Numbered from the stretch's first letter, positions 36,020-45,280 are shown. The stretch: DNA of 64,000 bases from AC-32 sp963766375 (GCA_963766375.1 CAVXZG010000019.1:62001-126000); one strand, 5' to 3'. Notes: generated by a model not told the origin, from the letters alone. A program made the numbers and translations.

Positions 36020-36850
36020 GTGTCGTCTGCCCAGATCCTTCTGCTCGGGGCCCTCGCCGGCCTGACGATCTTCATCGGCCTGCCGATGGGGAAGCTGCAC
36101 AACGTCGGCCAGGGCTTCAAGGCCTTCCTCAGCGCGATGGCCACCGGAATCCTCCTTTTCCTCTTCTGGGACGTGCTCGTCGAGGCGATCGAGCCGGTCG
36201 AGGAGGCGCTGAACGCGTCGGACTGGGGGCGGTTCTCGTGGCTCGCGGCGCTCGCGTTCGGCGGCTTCGCGCTGGGGCTGCTCAGCCTCGTCTACTACGA
36301 CACCTGGATGAAGGTGCGCCGGCGCAGGAGCCTGATCGGCCCCGGGGCCGCCTCGGCGACGGAGCTCGAGCACTCGCACTTCACGGGACTGACCCCGGCG
36401 CGCTGGCTCGCGCTCTTCATCGCGACCGGGATCGGCCTGCACAACTTCTCCGAGGGGCTCGCGATCGGCCAGTCGGCGGCGCAGGACAAGCTCAGCCTCG
36501 CCTACGTGCTCGTGATCGGCTTCGGCCTGCACAACGCGACCGAGGGCTTCGGCATCGTCGCGCCGCTCTCGGGCGACGCGGAGCCGCCGAGCTGGCGTTT
36601 CCTCGGGCTGATGGGCCTGATCGCGGGCCTTCCGACTTTTCTCGGCACCGTCGTCGGGCAGGCCTGGACGTCGACCGCTGTCTCCGTGATCTTCCTCGCG
36701 CTCGCCGCCGGCTCGATCCTTTACGTCGTGATGGAGCTGCTCAACGTCTGCCGGCTCTTCACGAGCAAGACCGTCACGGCCTGGGGCCTGCTGCTCGGGC
36801 TGACGCTGGGGTTCGCCACGGACTTCGTGCTCGTCGCCGCCGGCGTCTAG
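36020..36850 (+). CDS. ZIP-family divalent metal transporter
   Basis: 276 residues with eight predicted membrane spans. The transport-site motifs are in TGIGLHNFSEGLAIGQSAAQ (TM4, HNxxEG) and IGFGLHNATEGFGIVAPLSG (TM5, HNxxEG). ZIP proteins import Zn2+, Fe2+ or Mn2+. A histidine-poor loop with ELEHSHF precedes TM4. The operator for the neighbouring DtxR-type repressor over its promoter suggests it brings in the metal that the repressor senses. Leaderless GTG start. Confidence 0.9.
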   Translation: MSSAQILLLGALAGLTIFIGLPMGKLHNVGQGFKAFLSAMATGILLFLFWDVLVEAIEPVEEALNASDWGRFSWLAALAFGGFALGLLSLVYYDTWMKVRRRRSLIGPGAASATELEHSHFTGLTPARWLALFIATGIGLHNFSEGLAIGQSAAQDKLSLAYVLVIGFGLHNATEGFGIVAPLSGDAEPPSWRFLGLMGLIAGLPTFLGTVVGQAWTSTAVSVIFLALAAGSILYVVMELLNVCRLFTSKTVTAWGLLLGLTLGFATDFVLVAAGV

Positions 36851-36853
36851 CCT
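36848..36853 (+). promoter_or_regulatory. -10 element TAGCCT of priA, built on the ZIP stop codon
   Basis: The ZIP stop TAG begins TAGCCT, 7 nt before the priA GTG. No ribosome binding site. Confidence 0.5.
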
Positions 36854-36860
36854 CGGCGAT

Positions 36861-38789
36861 GTGCGTTTCGGCACCGTAGTCCCCCTCGTCACCGCGCGCG
36901 CCCTCAGTGCGCGCGAGTTCACCTACGAGCTCCCCGAGGGCGTGGGCAAGGGCGCGGTCGTGTCGGTGCCGTTCGGGCGCTCGCGCGCGCGAGGAGTCGT
37001 GGTCGAGGTGGTGGACGCGCCGCCCGAGGGCGTGAAGGCTCTGCCGATCGAGAAGGTCGTGCACGAGCTGCCCGAGACGCTGATCGACCTCGCGCTCTGG
37101 CTCGCCGAGTACTACGGCTCGACTCCGGCCCGGGCGCTCGAGCTGGTCGCTCCGGTGCGGCGCGCGAGGCGCAAGGAGCAGGCACCGCCCGGAGAGCGCC
37201 AGTCGCTGGAAGGCGAGGCGGCTCCCGAGCGGCTGAGCGACCCGCAGGTGGCGGCGGTGTCGAGGGTCGTCGAAGCGATGGACGCAGGCGGCGGCCATTT
37301 CCTGCTCTACGGCGCCACGGGCAGCGGCAAGACCGAGGTCTACCTCCAGGCCGCGGCCGCGGCGCTCGAACGTGGGCTCGGGACGATCGTGCTCGTGCCG
37401 GAGATCGCGCTCGCGCCGCAGACCGTAGGGCGGTTCCGCGCCCGTTTCGGCGGCTCCGTCGCGATCCTGCACTCGGGGCTGACCGACGCGGAGCGGCGCG
37501 ACGAGCGCGAGCGCATCGCGAGCGGGGAGGCCCGCGTGGTCGTCGGTGCGCGCTCGGCGATCTTCGCCCCGATGCGCGGGGTCGGCCTGATCTGCGTGGA
37601 CGAGGAGCACGACGCGTCCTACAAGCAGGAATCCGACCCGCGCTACGACGCGCGCACGGTGGCCGCGAAGCGGGCGGCGTTGGAAGGCGCGGTGGCGCTG
37701 TACGGCAGCGCTACGCCGAGGCCGGAGAGCTGGGAGCGGCTCGAGCGGCTCGATCTCGGCGAGCGGCTCGGCGGCCGGTTGCCGCCGGTACGGATCGTCG
37801 ACCTGCGCCGCGAGGCCGGCTATCCGCTCTCGGCGCCGCTGCTCGCCGAGCTCGGCAAGCTCGCCGAGAACGGCGGCAAGGCGATCCTGCTCCTGAACCG
37901 TCGTGGGATCGCGCCCGCGCTGCATTGCCGTGCCTGCGGCACTACCTTCCGCTGCCCCGACTGCGACGTCGCGCTCGTGCTCCACCGCGATGGATCGCTG
38001 CGCTGCCACCACTGCGGCCACTCGGAGGCCGCTCCCGAGGAGTGCCCCGTGTGCCGCTCGGTCGACCTCGCTCGCATCGGAGCCGGCACGCAGCGCCTCG
38101 AGCGCGAGCTGGCGGCGAAGGTGCCCGAGCTCGAGCTGATCCGCCTCGACGCGGACACCGCCTCGGACCCGGAGCAGCTCGCGGCGGCGCTGCGGCGCTT
38201 TCGCGAGGCCGACCGGGTCGTCTTGCTCGGGACGCAGATGGTCGCGAAGGGCCACCACTTCGCTGGGGTCGCGCTCGCGGCCGTCGTGGACGCGGACACG
38301 GGGCTCGGGCTGCCGGACTTCCGCGCCGAGGAGCGCACCTTCCAGCTCGTGACCCAGCTCGCCGGGCGCAGCGGCCGCGATGCGCCCGGGAAGGTGATCG
38401 TCCAGAGCTTCCAGCCCGACGCGCGGCCCCTCGAGCTCGCCGCGCGACACGACGTGCCGCGGTTCCTGACCGACGAGCTTGCGCGGCGCAAGGAGCTCGG
38501 CTACCCGCCGTTCCGCCACATCGTGCGCGTGCTCGTCTCCGGCCCCTCGGAGGGCGGCCCGCAGGCGCTGCTCGAGGAGTTGCGGGCCGGGCTCGAGGGG
38601 GCCGGCGAGCTGCTCGGCCCGGCGCCGCTCCTCCGTCTGCGCGGACGCCACCGGGCCCAGCTCGTCGCCAAGACGACCGAGCCGCGGCGGTTGGCAGGAC
38701 GCGCGGCGCAGCTCCTGGCCGCTGCCGCTCCCGCGATGCGGAAGGCCAAGCTGAGCGCGGTCGTGGACGTGGACCCACAGAGCCTCTGA
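36861..38789 (+). CDS. priA: Primosomal protein N' (replication restart helicase)
   Basis: 642 residues. An N-terminal DNA-binding domain (FTYELPEGVGKGAVVSVPFG), Walker A LLYGATGSGKTEVYLQAAAA at about 153-172, the DEEH box (GLICVDEEHDASYKQESDPR), and eight zinc-binding cysteines in CRACGTTFRCPDC and RCHHCGHSEAAPEECPVC. The helicase C-terminal motifs LGTQMVAKGHHF and QLAGRSGRDAPGK are present, so unlike mycobacterial PriA it does not look catalytically degenerate. Restarts stalled forks by loading the replicative helicase. Confidence 0.95.
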   Translation: MRFGTVVPLVTARALSAREFTYELPEGVGKGAVVSVPFGRSRARGVVVEVVDAPPEGVKALPIEKVVHELPETLIDLALWLAEYYGSTPARALELVAPVRRARRKEQAPPGERQSLEGEAAPERLSDPQVAAVSRVVEAMDAGGGHFLLYGATGSGKTEVYLQAAAAALERGLGTIVLVPEIALAPQTVGRFRARFGGSVAILHSGLTDAERRDERERIASGEARVVVGARSAIFAPMRGVGLICVDEEHDASYKQESDPRYDARTVAAKRAALEGAVALYGSATPRPESWERLERLDLGERLGGRLPPVRIVDLRREAGYPLSAPLLAELGKLAENGGKAILLLNRRGIAPALHCRACGTTFRCPDCDVALVLHRDGSLRCHHCGHSEAAPEECPVCRSVDLARIGAGTQRLERELAAKVPELELIRLDADTASDPEQLAAALRRFREADRVVLLGTQMVAKGHHFAGVALAAVVDADTGLGLPDFRAEERTFQLVTQLAGRSGRDAPGKVIVQSFQPDARPLELAARHDVPRFLTDELARRKELGYPPFRHIVRVLVSGPSEGGPQALLEELRAGLEGAGELLGPAPLLRLRGRHRAQLVAKTTEPRRLAGRAAQLLAAAAPAMRKAKLSAVVDVDPQSL

Positions 38790-38805
38790 TCCCTACACTG
38801 CGGGC

Positions 38806-39375
38806 GTGGCGGACGAGACCGGCGAGGTCCGGAACGACAAGCTCGACCCTGAAGCCGAAGCTCGACGGCGGCTCGCGCTCGCGCAGATCCGCCAATACCC
38901 CGACCCGGTCCTGCGGATGCAGGCGCGAGAGGTCGAGAGCCATGACGAGGACCTCGCCCGGCTGATCGAGCAGCTCGAGCACCTGCTGCGCGACGCGAAC
39001 GGGCTCGGGCTCGCGGCGACGCAGGTCGGTGTGCTGCGCCGCGTCTTCCTGTTCCTGCCCGACAAGGAGCAGGATCCGGTGCCGCTCGTCAACCCGCGGC
39101 TCGCCGAGAGCTCCGGCGAGCGCGAGAGCGATGTCGAAGGCTGCCTCTCGCTCCAGGGCGTCGTGATCCCGGTCGAGCGGCACGAGCGCGTCACGATCGA
39201 GGCGACCGACCCCGAGGGGAACGAGGTGAGGCTCGAGCTGGAAGGCCTTCCCGCGCGGATCGCGCAGCACGAGCTCGATCACCTCGACGGCGTGCTGATC
39301 CTCGACCGGACGACGCCGGAAGCCCGCCGGGAGGCGCTCGCGCTCCTGCGGCCGCAGCCGGTTCTCGTCCGCTAA
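38806..39375 (+). CDS. def: Peptide deformylase
   Basis: Removes the formyl group from nascent peptides. The three motifs are present: GLGLAATQVG, EGCLSLQ with the metal cysteine, and QHELDHLDG with two metal histidines and the catalytic glutamate. 189 residues, with an extra charged N-terminal tail of about 27 residues (MADETGEVRNDKLDPEAEAR). GTG start 6 nt after TACACT (38794-38799). Followed at once by fmt, the enzyme that adds the formyl group. Confidence 0.95.
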   Translation: MADETGEVRNDKLDPEAEARRRLALAQIRQYPDPVLRMQAREVESHDEDLARLIEQLEHLLRDANGLGLAATQVGVLRRVFLFLPDKEQDPVPLVNPRLAESSGERESDVEGCLSLQGVVIPVERHERVTIEATDPEGNEVRLELEGLPARIAQHELDHLDGVLILDRTTPEARREALALLRPQPVLVR

Positions 39376-40170
39376 GTGCCCCGGCTCGCCGTCGCCGCGA
39401 CGGCTCCGCTCGGGGCCGACGTGCTCGAGCGGCTCGCGGAGAACCACGAGATCGCGTACCTCCTGACCCGGCCCGACCGGCCGCGCGGCAGGGGCCGGCG
39501 CGTGGCGCCCACACCGGCCAAAGAGGCCGCCGAGCGGCTCGGCATCGAGGTGCGCCAGCCGGAACGCCTCGACGACGCGTTCGATCCCGAGGTGGACATC
39601 GTGGTCGCCGCCGCGTACGGGCTCTTGATCCCCGAGCCGGTGCTCGAGCGTGCGCTCTGGCTGAACGTGCACCCGTCTCTGCTTCCGCGCTGGCGCGGTG
39701 CCGCGCCGATCGAGCGGGCGCTGATGGCGGGCGACGCCGAGACGGGGGTCTCGATCATCAAGCTGGTGCCGGAGCTCGACGCCGGCCCGATTGCGGCGCA
39801 GCGGGCGTTTCCGCTCAGCGAGGAGGACGACTTCGGCACGGTTTCGGCACGCGCCGGCGAGCTCGCGGCGGAGCTCCTGGAGCAGGCGTTGCCGGAGCCC
39901 GAGCTGACCCCGCAGCCTGAGGAGGGGCTCACCTACGCCGCCAAGATCGGGCCTGAGGACCGCGAGCTCGACTCGAGCCGTCCGCCGGAGGAGCTCCTCA
40001 ATCGGATCAGGGCGCTCTCACCGCACATCGGCGCTCGGGGCGAGCTGCACGGCCGGCCGGTCACCGTCTGGCGGGCGCGAATCGAGGACGGCAAGCTCGT
40101 GCCGGTCGAAGTGCAGGCCGAGGGGCGGCGGCGGATGAGCTACGACGAATTCCTGCGCGGCCTGAAGTGA
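39376..40170 (+). CDS. fmt: Methionyl-tRNA formyltransferase
   Basis: Formylates initiator Met-tRNA using 10-formyl-tetrahydrofolate. RPDRPRGRGRRVAPTPAKEA near residue 34, then the catalytic segment NVHPSLLPRWRGAAPIERAL (Asn and His) and ELDAGPIAAQ with the catalytic aspartate. 264 residues is shorter than the usual 300-315; the C-terminal tRNA-binding domain (LLNRIRALSPHIGARGELHG) is trimmed but present. GTG start directly after the def stop, no gap; its stop overlaps rsmB. Confidence 0.93.
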   Translation: MPRLAVAATAPLGADVLERLAENHEIAYLLTRPDRPRGRGRRVAPTPAKEAAERLGIEVRQPERLDDAFDPEVDIVVAAAYGLLIPEPVLERALWLNVHPSLLPRWRGAAPIERALMAGDAETGVSIIKLVPELDAGPIAAQRAFPLSEEDDFGTVSARAGELAAELLEQALPEPELTPQPEEGLTYAAKIGPEDRELDSSRPPEELLNRIRALSPHIGARGELHGRPVTVWRARIEDGKLVPVEVQAEGRRRMSYDEFLRGLK

Positions 40171-41401
40171 GCGCGTCGCCGGCGCGGCGGGCGGCCTTCG
40201 AGACCGTCCAGCGCGTGTTCGAACAGGAGGCCTACGCCGACCGCGCCTTCCCGGCGGCGGCTGCCGGGCTCGAGCCGCGCGAGCGTGCCCTCGCCCAGCG
40301 GCTGGCCTACGGGACGATCCAGCGCGTCCGCACCCTCGACCACGGGATCGAGGCTCTCGGCCGGCGGCCCGTGCGCAAGCTCGACCCGCCGGTTCGCGCC
40401 GCCCTGCGGCTCGGCGCCTACCAGCTCGCCTACTCGGAGGTTGCGATGCACGCGGCCGTCAACGAGTCGGTCGAGCTCGTCCGCGACGCGGGGCTCGAGC
40501 GCGCGGTCTCGTTCGCAAACGCGGTGATGCGACGGCTGACGCTCGGCTTGCAGGGGCTCGTGGAGGCGCTTCCCGAAGGGACACCGGAGGAGGCGGCGCT
40601 GAAGCACTCGTATCCGGACTGGGTCGCACAGACCTGGTGGCGCGAGCTCGGCCCCGAAGAGACGCTGGAGCTGATGCGGGCGCAGAACGAGCCGCCCGAG
40701 ACGGTGGTGCGGCGTAATGGGCTGAAGCAGGGCGAGGTGGCCGGCGAGCCGGATCCGGAGATTCCGAACGCGCTGCGGGTCGACCACGTGGACGAACGGG
40801 CGCTGTCCGAGGGCCTGATCTGGCCCCAGAGCCGGGGCTCGCAGCTCGCGGGGCTCTGCGTGGCTGCTCGCGAGGGCGAGCGGGTGCTCGACCTCTGCGC
40901 CGCGCCCGGCGGAAAGGCGGCGCAGATGGCCGAGCGGGCCGCGGAGGTAGTCGCGGTCGAGAAGCATCCAGGCCGCGCGCGAGAGCTGGAGGCGAACTGC
41001 CGGCGGCTCGGTGCGGCGAACGTCCGCGTCGTGAACGCCGACGCTCTGGAGCTACCCGCCGATCTGGGCGACTTCGACCGCGTGCTCGTCGACGCGCCGT
41101 GCTCGGGCCTGGGCGTGCTGGCCTCGCGTCCCGACCTGCGCTGGCGCGGCAAACCGCTGCCGGAACTGCAGCGCGACCTCCTGCGCGTGGCAGCCGAGCG
41201 GGTCAAGCCGGGCGGGTCGATCGTCTACTCGGTCTGCACGCTGAACGTCGAGGAGAACGAGGCAATCGTCGATGCCTCCGGGCTCGAGGTCGAGTCGCTG
41301 GAAGGCGAGTGGCCGCAGTTCGCGCACCCTCGGCGGCCCGGAGTTCCTGCTGACCGTTCCGCACCGCGACCACACGTCAGGGTTCTTCATCGCCCGCCTA
41401 G
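40167..41401 (+). CDS. rsmB: 16S rRNA m5C967 methyltransferase RsmB (frameshifted at 3' end)
   Basis: N-terminal NusB-like RNA-binding domain (LAQRLAYGTIQRVRTLDHGI) then a SAM methyltransferase: LDLCAAPGGKAAQMAERAAE (motif I), FDRVLVDAPCSGLGVLASRP with one catalytic cysteine, and SIVYSVCTLNVEENEAIVD with the second. The frame breaks at about 41335; the end, PEFLLTVPHRDHTSGFFIAR, is in another frame and probably stops at the TAG of 41399-41401. Restored length about 410 residues. GTG start overlaps fmt. Confidence 0.93.
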
Positions 41402-41404
41402 GAT
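41399..41404 (+). promoter_or_regulatory. -10 element TAGGAT of rpe
   Basis: TAGGAT lies 6 nt before the rpe ATG, and its TAG is the likely rsmB stop. Confidence 0.45.
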
Positions 41405-41410
41405 CACGGC

Positions 41411-42094
41411 ATGAGCTGGCAGGACTGGATCCGCACCGTCGAGGTCGAGCCGTCGCTCTACGCGGCCGACTTCTCCCGGCTCGGCCAGCAGATCGAGGTG
41501 CTGCTCCGGGCCGAGGTGCGTGTCTTCCACTTCGACGTCGGCGACGGGCACTTCGTCCCGCCGATCACGACGGGGCCGATCGTGCTCCAGTCGATCTCGC
41601 CGATCGTCCACGCCGTAGGCGGCGTGCTCGACTGCCACCTGATGATCGAGTCGCCGGAGCGCCACTTCGAGCAGTTCCGCGAGGCGGGCGCCGACAGCGT
41701 CACGGTTCACTACGAGGCTTGCCCGGACCTGCGGAGCGTCGTCGCCCTCGCACGCGAGCAAGGCCTCGAGGTCGGGCTGGCCTTCAATCCCGAGACCGCT
41801 CCCGAGGCGGCCGCAGAGGCTGCGCTCACGACGGGCGTCGACTTCGTCCTCTGCATGAGCATCCATCCCGGGTTCTCGGGTCAGGACTTCATGCCGGAGG
41901 CGCTCGACCGAATCCGCGCGCTGCGCGGGCTTCTGCCGGAGCCGATGCCGATCCAGGTGGACGGTGGCATCGGGCCCGGCAACATCCGCGACGCCTACGA
42001 GGCGGGCGCGAACCTCTTCGTTGCGGGCACGGCGATCTTCGGCCGGGAGGACCTGCCGCGCGCGTACCGCCGGCTCGTCCAGGCGCTGGCGTGA
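41411..42094 (+). CDS. rpe: Ribulose-phosphate 3-epimerase
   Basis: Interconverts ribulose 5-phosphate and xylulose 5-phosphate; ribulose 5-phosphate is also a riboflavin precursor, which may explain its place before the rib genes. VEPSLYAADFSRLGQQIEVL at the N-terminus (catalytic Ser and metal Asp region), FHFDVGDGHFVPPITTGP, CHLMIESPE, FVLCMSIHPGFSGQDFMPEA and IQVDGGIGPGNIRDAYEAGA with GTAIF are present. 227 residues. Its TGA overlaps the ribD GTG. Confidence 0.93.
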   Translation: MSWQDWIRTVEVEPSLYAADFSRLGQQIEVLLRAEVRVFHFDVGDGHFVPPITTGPIVLQSISPIVHAVGGVLDCHLMIESPERHFEQFREAGADSVTVHYEACPDLRSVVALAREQGLEVGLAFNPETAPEAAAEAALTTGVDFVLCMSIHPGFSGQDFMPEALDRIRALRGLLPEPMPIQVDGGIGPGNIRDAYEAGANLFVAGTAIFGREDLPRAYRRLVQALA

Positions 42095-43035
42095 GCCTGG
42101 AGCGCGCGCTCGCGCTCGCCGAGCGGGGCCGGGGGCAGGTCGAGCACACCCATCCACTCGTCGGCGCCTTGCTGGTGCGAGACGGCGAGGTCGTGGGGCA
42201 GGGCTGGTACGCCGGGCGCGGGTCGCCTCATGCGGAGGTCGCTGCACTCGAGGATGCGGGCGACCGGGCGCGCGGGGCGACGCTGTACGTGTCACTGGAG
42301 CCGTGCTCGCATCAGGGCAGCACGCCGCCCTGCGCCGACGCCGTCGTGGCCGCGGGAGTGGCGCGCGTGGTGGCTGCTGTCGGAGATCCGAACCCGAAGG
42401 TGGACGGCAAGGGCTTCGAGCGCCTGCGCGAGGCGGGGATCGAGGTCGTGGTGGCCGACTCGTGGCAGGCCAGGTTGCAGAACGAGGCCTGGCGCGTCTG
42501 GATCGCACGAGGCCGGCCCTTCGTCACCTACAAGGTCGCGATGACCCTGGACGGGCGGGTGACCGTGCCGGGCTCCCGCTGGGTCTCGGGCGAGGCCAGC
42601 CGTCGTCGGGTGCACGAATTGCGCGCGGTCTCGGACGCCGTGGCCGTGGGCATGGGGACGGTGCGGGCGGACGACCCGGCGCTGACCGCGCGCGACGTGG
42701 GTGCTCAGAGGCAGCCTCGGCGGCTTGCTTTCGGCGGGGGTCCGCTGCCGGCCGGCTCGGAGCTCGAGCTCCGCTCGGGGCCGCTCGAGGAGGAGCTGGC
42801 CGCGCTTGCGGGCGAGGGCGTGCAGACGCTACTCCTGGAGGGCGGCCCGACCCTGGCCGGCGCCTTTCTCGCCGCCGATCTCGTGGACAAGCTGCTCGTG
42901 TTCGTGGCCCCGACGATCTCCGGCGAGGGGGGCGGTCCGGTTGCAGCGGTACCGGAGCCAAGGGCGCTGTCCCGTTTGACGTCCGAGCAGGTCGGTGAGG
43001 ACGTGTTGCTGACGGCCTATGTCCACGAGCCCTGA
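42091..43035 (+). CDS. ribD: Riboflavin biosynthesis deaminase/reductase
   Basis: Bifunctional enzyme for the second and third steps of the pyrimidine branch. The deaminase domain has the zinc motif SPHAEVAAL and LEPCSHQGSTPPCADAV; the reductase domain begins RPFVTYKVAMTLDGRVTVPG with AVGMGTVRADDPALTAR and ends QTLLLEGGPTLAGAFLAADL. 314 residues; the reductase part is slightly short compared with the usual 360-residue total. GTG overlaps rpe stop. Confidence 0.93.
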   Translation: MSLERALALAERGRGQVEHTHPLVGALLVRDGEVVGQGWYAGRGSPHAEVAALEDAGDRARGATLYVSLEPCSHQGSTPPCADAVVAAGVARVVAAVGDPNPKVDGKGFERLREAGIEVVVADSWQARLQNEAWRVWIARGRPFVTYKVAMTLDGRVTVPGSRWVSGEASRRRVHELRAVSDAVAVGMGTVRADDPALTARDVGAQRQPRRLAFGGGPLPAGSELELRSGPLEEELAALAGEGVQTLLLEGGPTLAGAFLAADLVDKLLVFVAPTISGEGGGPVAAVPEPRALSRLTSEQVGEDVLLTAYVHEP

Positions 43036-43068
43036 GACCACAACGCGAGCGACGACCGCTTGGTCACC

Positions 43069-43270
43069 GTGATCTCGCGCTGGCTGGCGAGGCACGTCTC
43101 GGACGACGAGTTGCAGCGAGCGCTGGAGCAGGTTGGTTCCGGCGAGCTGGCCGCCGAGCAGGCGGAGGCGGTTGAAGAGCTGCGAGCAGAGCTCGGCGAA
43201 GGTCGCGAGCGTGCGGAGCTGGAGCATGGTCGCCCGCGAAACGCTCGAAGCGCTCGCTCTCGGCGGCTAA
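43069..43270 (+). CDS. Small helical protein between ribD and ribE (frameshifted)
   Basis: From GTG the frame reads VISRWLARHVSDDELQRALE then a Glu/Ala-rich helix (ELAAEQAEAVEELRAELGEG). After about 43226 the original frame becomes Arg-rich, while another gives MVARETLEALALGG and TAA, so I infer a single protein of about 66 residues with one indel. A TTG 9 nt upstream is an alternative start. I do not recognise the family; it could also be a chance open stretch. Confidence 0.4.
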
Positions 43271-43282
43271 CGGCACTTGGTC

Positions 43283-43330
43283 CCGTAATACGGTTCGCCC
43301 GGCCTCCTCCCCGAGGCGAGCGTATTCCGG
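43283..43330 (+). repeat. Imperfect inverted repeat upstream of ribE
   Basis: CCGTAATACGG followed by TTCGCC can pair with GGCGAG followed by CGTATTCCGG across a pyrimidine-rich loop of 15 nt. It could be a terminator for the upstream genes or a leader structure; it does not resemble the FMN riboswitch. Confidence 0.4.
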
Positions 43331-43411
43331 AACAGCGCGCGTGTCTGTGACGCAATGCGCCGGAAGTGTGACGAGGCTCAGGCGACTGCCCACCGGGATA
43401 CCCTTCGCGCC

Positions 43412-44006
43412 ATGTTCACGGGGATCGTGCGCGAGCGTGGACGGGTCGTCGGGGCCGAGCAGGGCGAGGACGGCCGGGGCATGAGCCTGCGCATCGAAGC
43501 GCCCGCCACGGCGGCAACGAGCAAGCCCGGCGACTCGATCGCCGTCGCGGGCTGCTGCCTGACTGCGACCGCGGTCGAGAACGGCAGCCTCGCCTTCAAC
43601 GCGGTCCCAGAGACGATCGCCCGCTCGAACCTCGGCGGTCTCGCGGAAGGCGCCGAGGTCAACCTCGAGCCGGCCCTGCGCGTCGGCGAGCCGCTCGGCG
43701 GGCACTTCGTCCAGGGCCACGTCGACGGCCTCGGGCGCGTCCGCTCGCTCGAGCCCGACGGCGACGGCGCGCGCCTGCGGCTCGAGCTCGACCAGGAGCT
43801 CCTGCGCTACTGCGTGGAGAAAGGGGTCACTGACCGTCGACGGCGTGGCTCTGACGATCGCCGCGCTTGACGACACCGGCGTCGAGATCGCGCTCGTCCC
43901 GTTCACCCTCCAGGAGACCACGCTCTCCGCACTCGGCCCGGGCGACGAGGTGAACGTCGAGGTCGACCTGCTGGCGAAGTACGCGGAGCGGCTCGCGACC
44001 TCCTGA
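43412..44006 (+). CDS. ribE: Riboflavin synthase, alpha chain (frameshifted)
   Basis: Dismutates two 6,7-dimethyl-8-ribityllumazines into riboflavin. Two lumazine-binding repeats: MFTGIVRERGRVVGAE with SLRIEAPATAATSKPGDSIA and VAGCCLTATAVENGSLAFNA; and EPLGGHFVQGHVDGLGRVRS with the second repeat's SLTVDGVALTIAALDDTG. The break lies in a GGGG run near 43820: dropping one G restores the rest through LLAKYAERLATS to the TGA. About 198 residues. ATG follows GATACC (43397-43402) by 9 nt. Confidence 0.92.
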
Positions 44007-44026
44007 GGGGTACGATCCGACCCGAG

Positions 44027-45280
44027 ATGGACGCAACCGAGCGCACAACCGCATTCGCCACCGTCGAGGAGGCGATCGAGGACATCCGCAAGGGCAAGTT
44101 CGTGGTCGTGGTGGACGCCGCCGATCGCGAGAACGAGGGCGACCTCACGATTGCGGCGCAGTTCGCCACCCCGGAGGCAATCAACTTCATGGCCACCCAC
44201 GGTCGCGGCCTGATCTGCCTCTGCCTCACCGAGGAGCGCTGCGACGAGCTGCGGTTGCAGCTGATGACCGACCGCAACGAGGCGCCGTTCGGCACCGCGT
44301 TCACGATCTCGATCGAGGCGCGGGAGGGCATCACCACCGGCATCTCGGCGCCCGACCGGTCGCGCACGGTTCAGGTCGCGATCGACCCGAGCAAAGGCCC
44401 CGCAGACCTCGTCCAGCCCGGTCACGTCTTCCCGCTGCGCGCGAAGCAGGGTGGAGTTCTCCGCCGCGCCGGCCAGACGGAGGCCGCAGTCGACCTGGCA
44501 CGCCTGGCCGGGCTCAACCCGGCAGGCGTTGTCTGCGAGGTGATGAACGACGACGGGACGATGGCGCGGGTGCCCGACCTGATCCCGTACTGCGAGGAGC
44601 ACGGCCTCAAGATGATCACTGTCGCCGACCTGATCGAGTACCGCCGTCGCCACGAGAAGCTGGTCGAGCGGACGACCTCGGTGCGCCTGCCGACGGGCTA
44701 CGGCGAGTTCACGGCCGTCGCCTTCCGCGAGACGCTGACCGGCAAGCACCATCTCGCGCTCGTGAAGGGCGAGGTGGACGGGATGTCCGACGTGCTCGTC
44801 CGCGTGCACTCCGAGTGCCTCACCGGCGACGTCTTCCACTCGCTTCGTTGCGACTGCGGCGAGCAGCTCGACCAGGCCCTGCTGCAGATCGGCCGCGAGG
44901 ACCGCGGAGTCTTGCTCTACATGGCCCAGGAGGGCCGCGGGATCGGTCTGCTGAACAAGCTGCGGGCCTACGAGCTGCAGGAAACAGGGCTCGACACCGT
45001 CGAGGCGAACCTCGAGCTCGGCTTCCCGGCCGACGCGCGCGACTGGGGGATCGGCAATCAGATCCTCGCCGACCTCGGGCTCTCGACGATCCGGATCCTG
45101 ACCAACAACCCGAAGAAGATCAGTGGCCTCGAGGGCTTCGGTCTGACCGTGGTCGAGCAGGTGCCGATCGAGACGCCGCCGAACGCCGAGAACCGGCGTT
45201 ACCTCGCGGTGAAGCGCGAGAAGCTCGGCCACCGGCTCCATCACCAGGATCTCCGCTTCGAGGCGGAGCCCAAGACGTGA
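44027..45280 (+). CDS. ribBA: Bifunctional DHBP synthase / GTP cyclohydrolase II
   Basis: Starts both branches of riboflavin synthesis. The N-terminal half is 3,4-dihydroxy-2-butanone 4-phosphate synthase (VVVDAADRENEGDLTIAAQF, MATHGRGLICLCLTEERCDE, HVFPLRAKQGGVLRRAGQTE); the C-terminal half is GTP cyclohydrolase II with VRVHSECLTGDVFHSLRCDC (three zinc cysteines) and LYMAQEGRGIGLLNKLRAYE, ending ILTNNPKKISGLEGFGL. 417 residues, in frame. ATG lies 10 nt after TACGAT (44011-44016), so this part of the rib cluster has its own promoter. Stop overlaps ribH start. Confidence 0.96.
   Translation: MDATERTTAFATVEEAIEDIRKGKFVVVVDAADRENEGDLTIAAQFATPEAINFMATHGRGLICLCLTEERCDELRLQLMTDRNEAPFGTAFTISIEAREGITTGISAPDRSRTVQVAIDPSKGPADLVQPGHVFPLRAKQGGVLRRAGQTEAAVDLARLAGLNPAGVVCEVMNDDGTMARVPDLIPYCEEHGLKMITVADLIEYRRRHEKLVERTTSVRLPTGYGEFTAVAFRETLTGKHHLALVKGEVDGMSDVLVRVHSECLTGDVFHSLRCDCGEQLDQALLQIGREDRGVLLYMAQEGRGIGLLNKLRAYELQETGLDTVEANLELGFPADARDWGIGNQILADLGLSTIRILTNNPKKISGLEGFGLTVVEQVPIETPPNAENRRYLAVKREKLGHRLHHQDLRFEAEPKT

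Noticed and set aside
36774..38651. A 625-codon minus-strand frame opposite priA
   Set aside because: Shadow of priA; no motifs, and the sense frame holds every helicase motif.
43271..43411. Possible FMN riboswitch before ribE
   Set aside because: The conserved RFN-element segments are not present, and the -10 sits only 9 nt before the ATG, leaving no leader to hold one.
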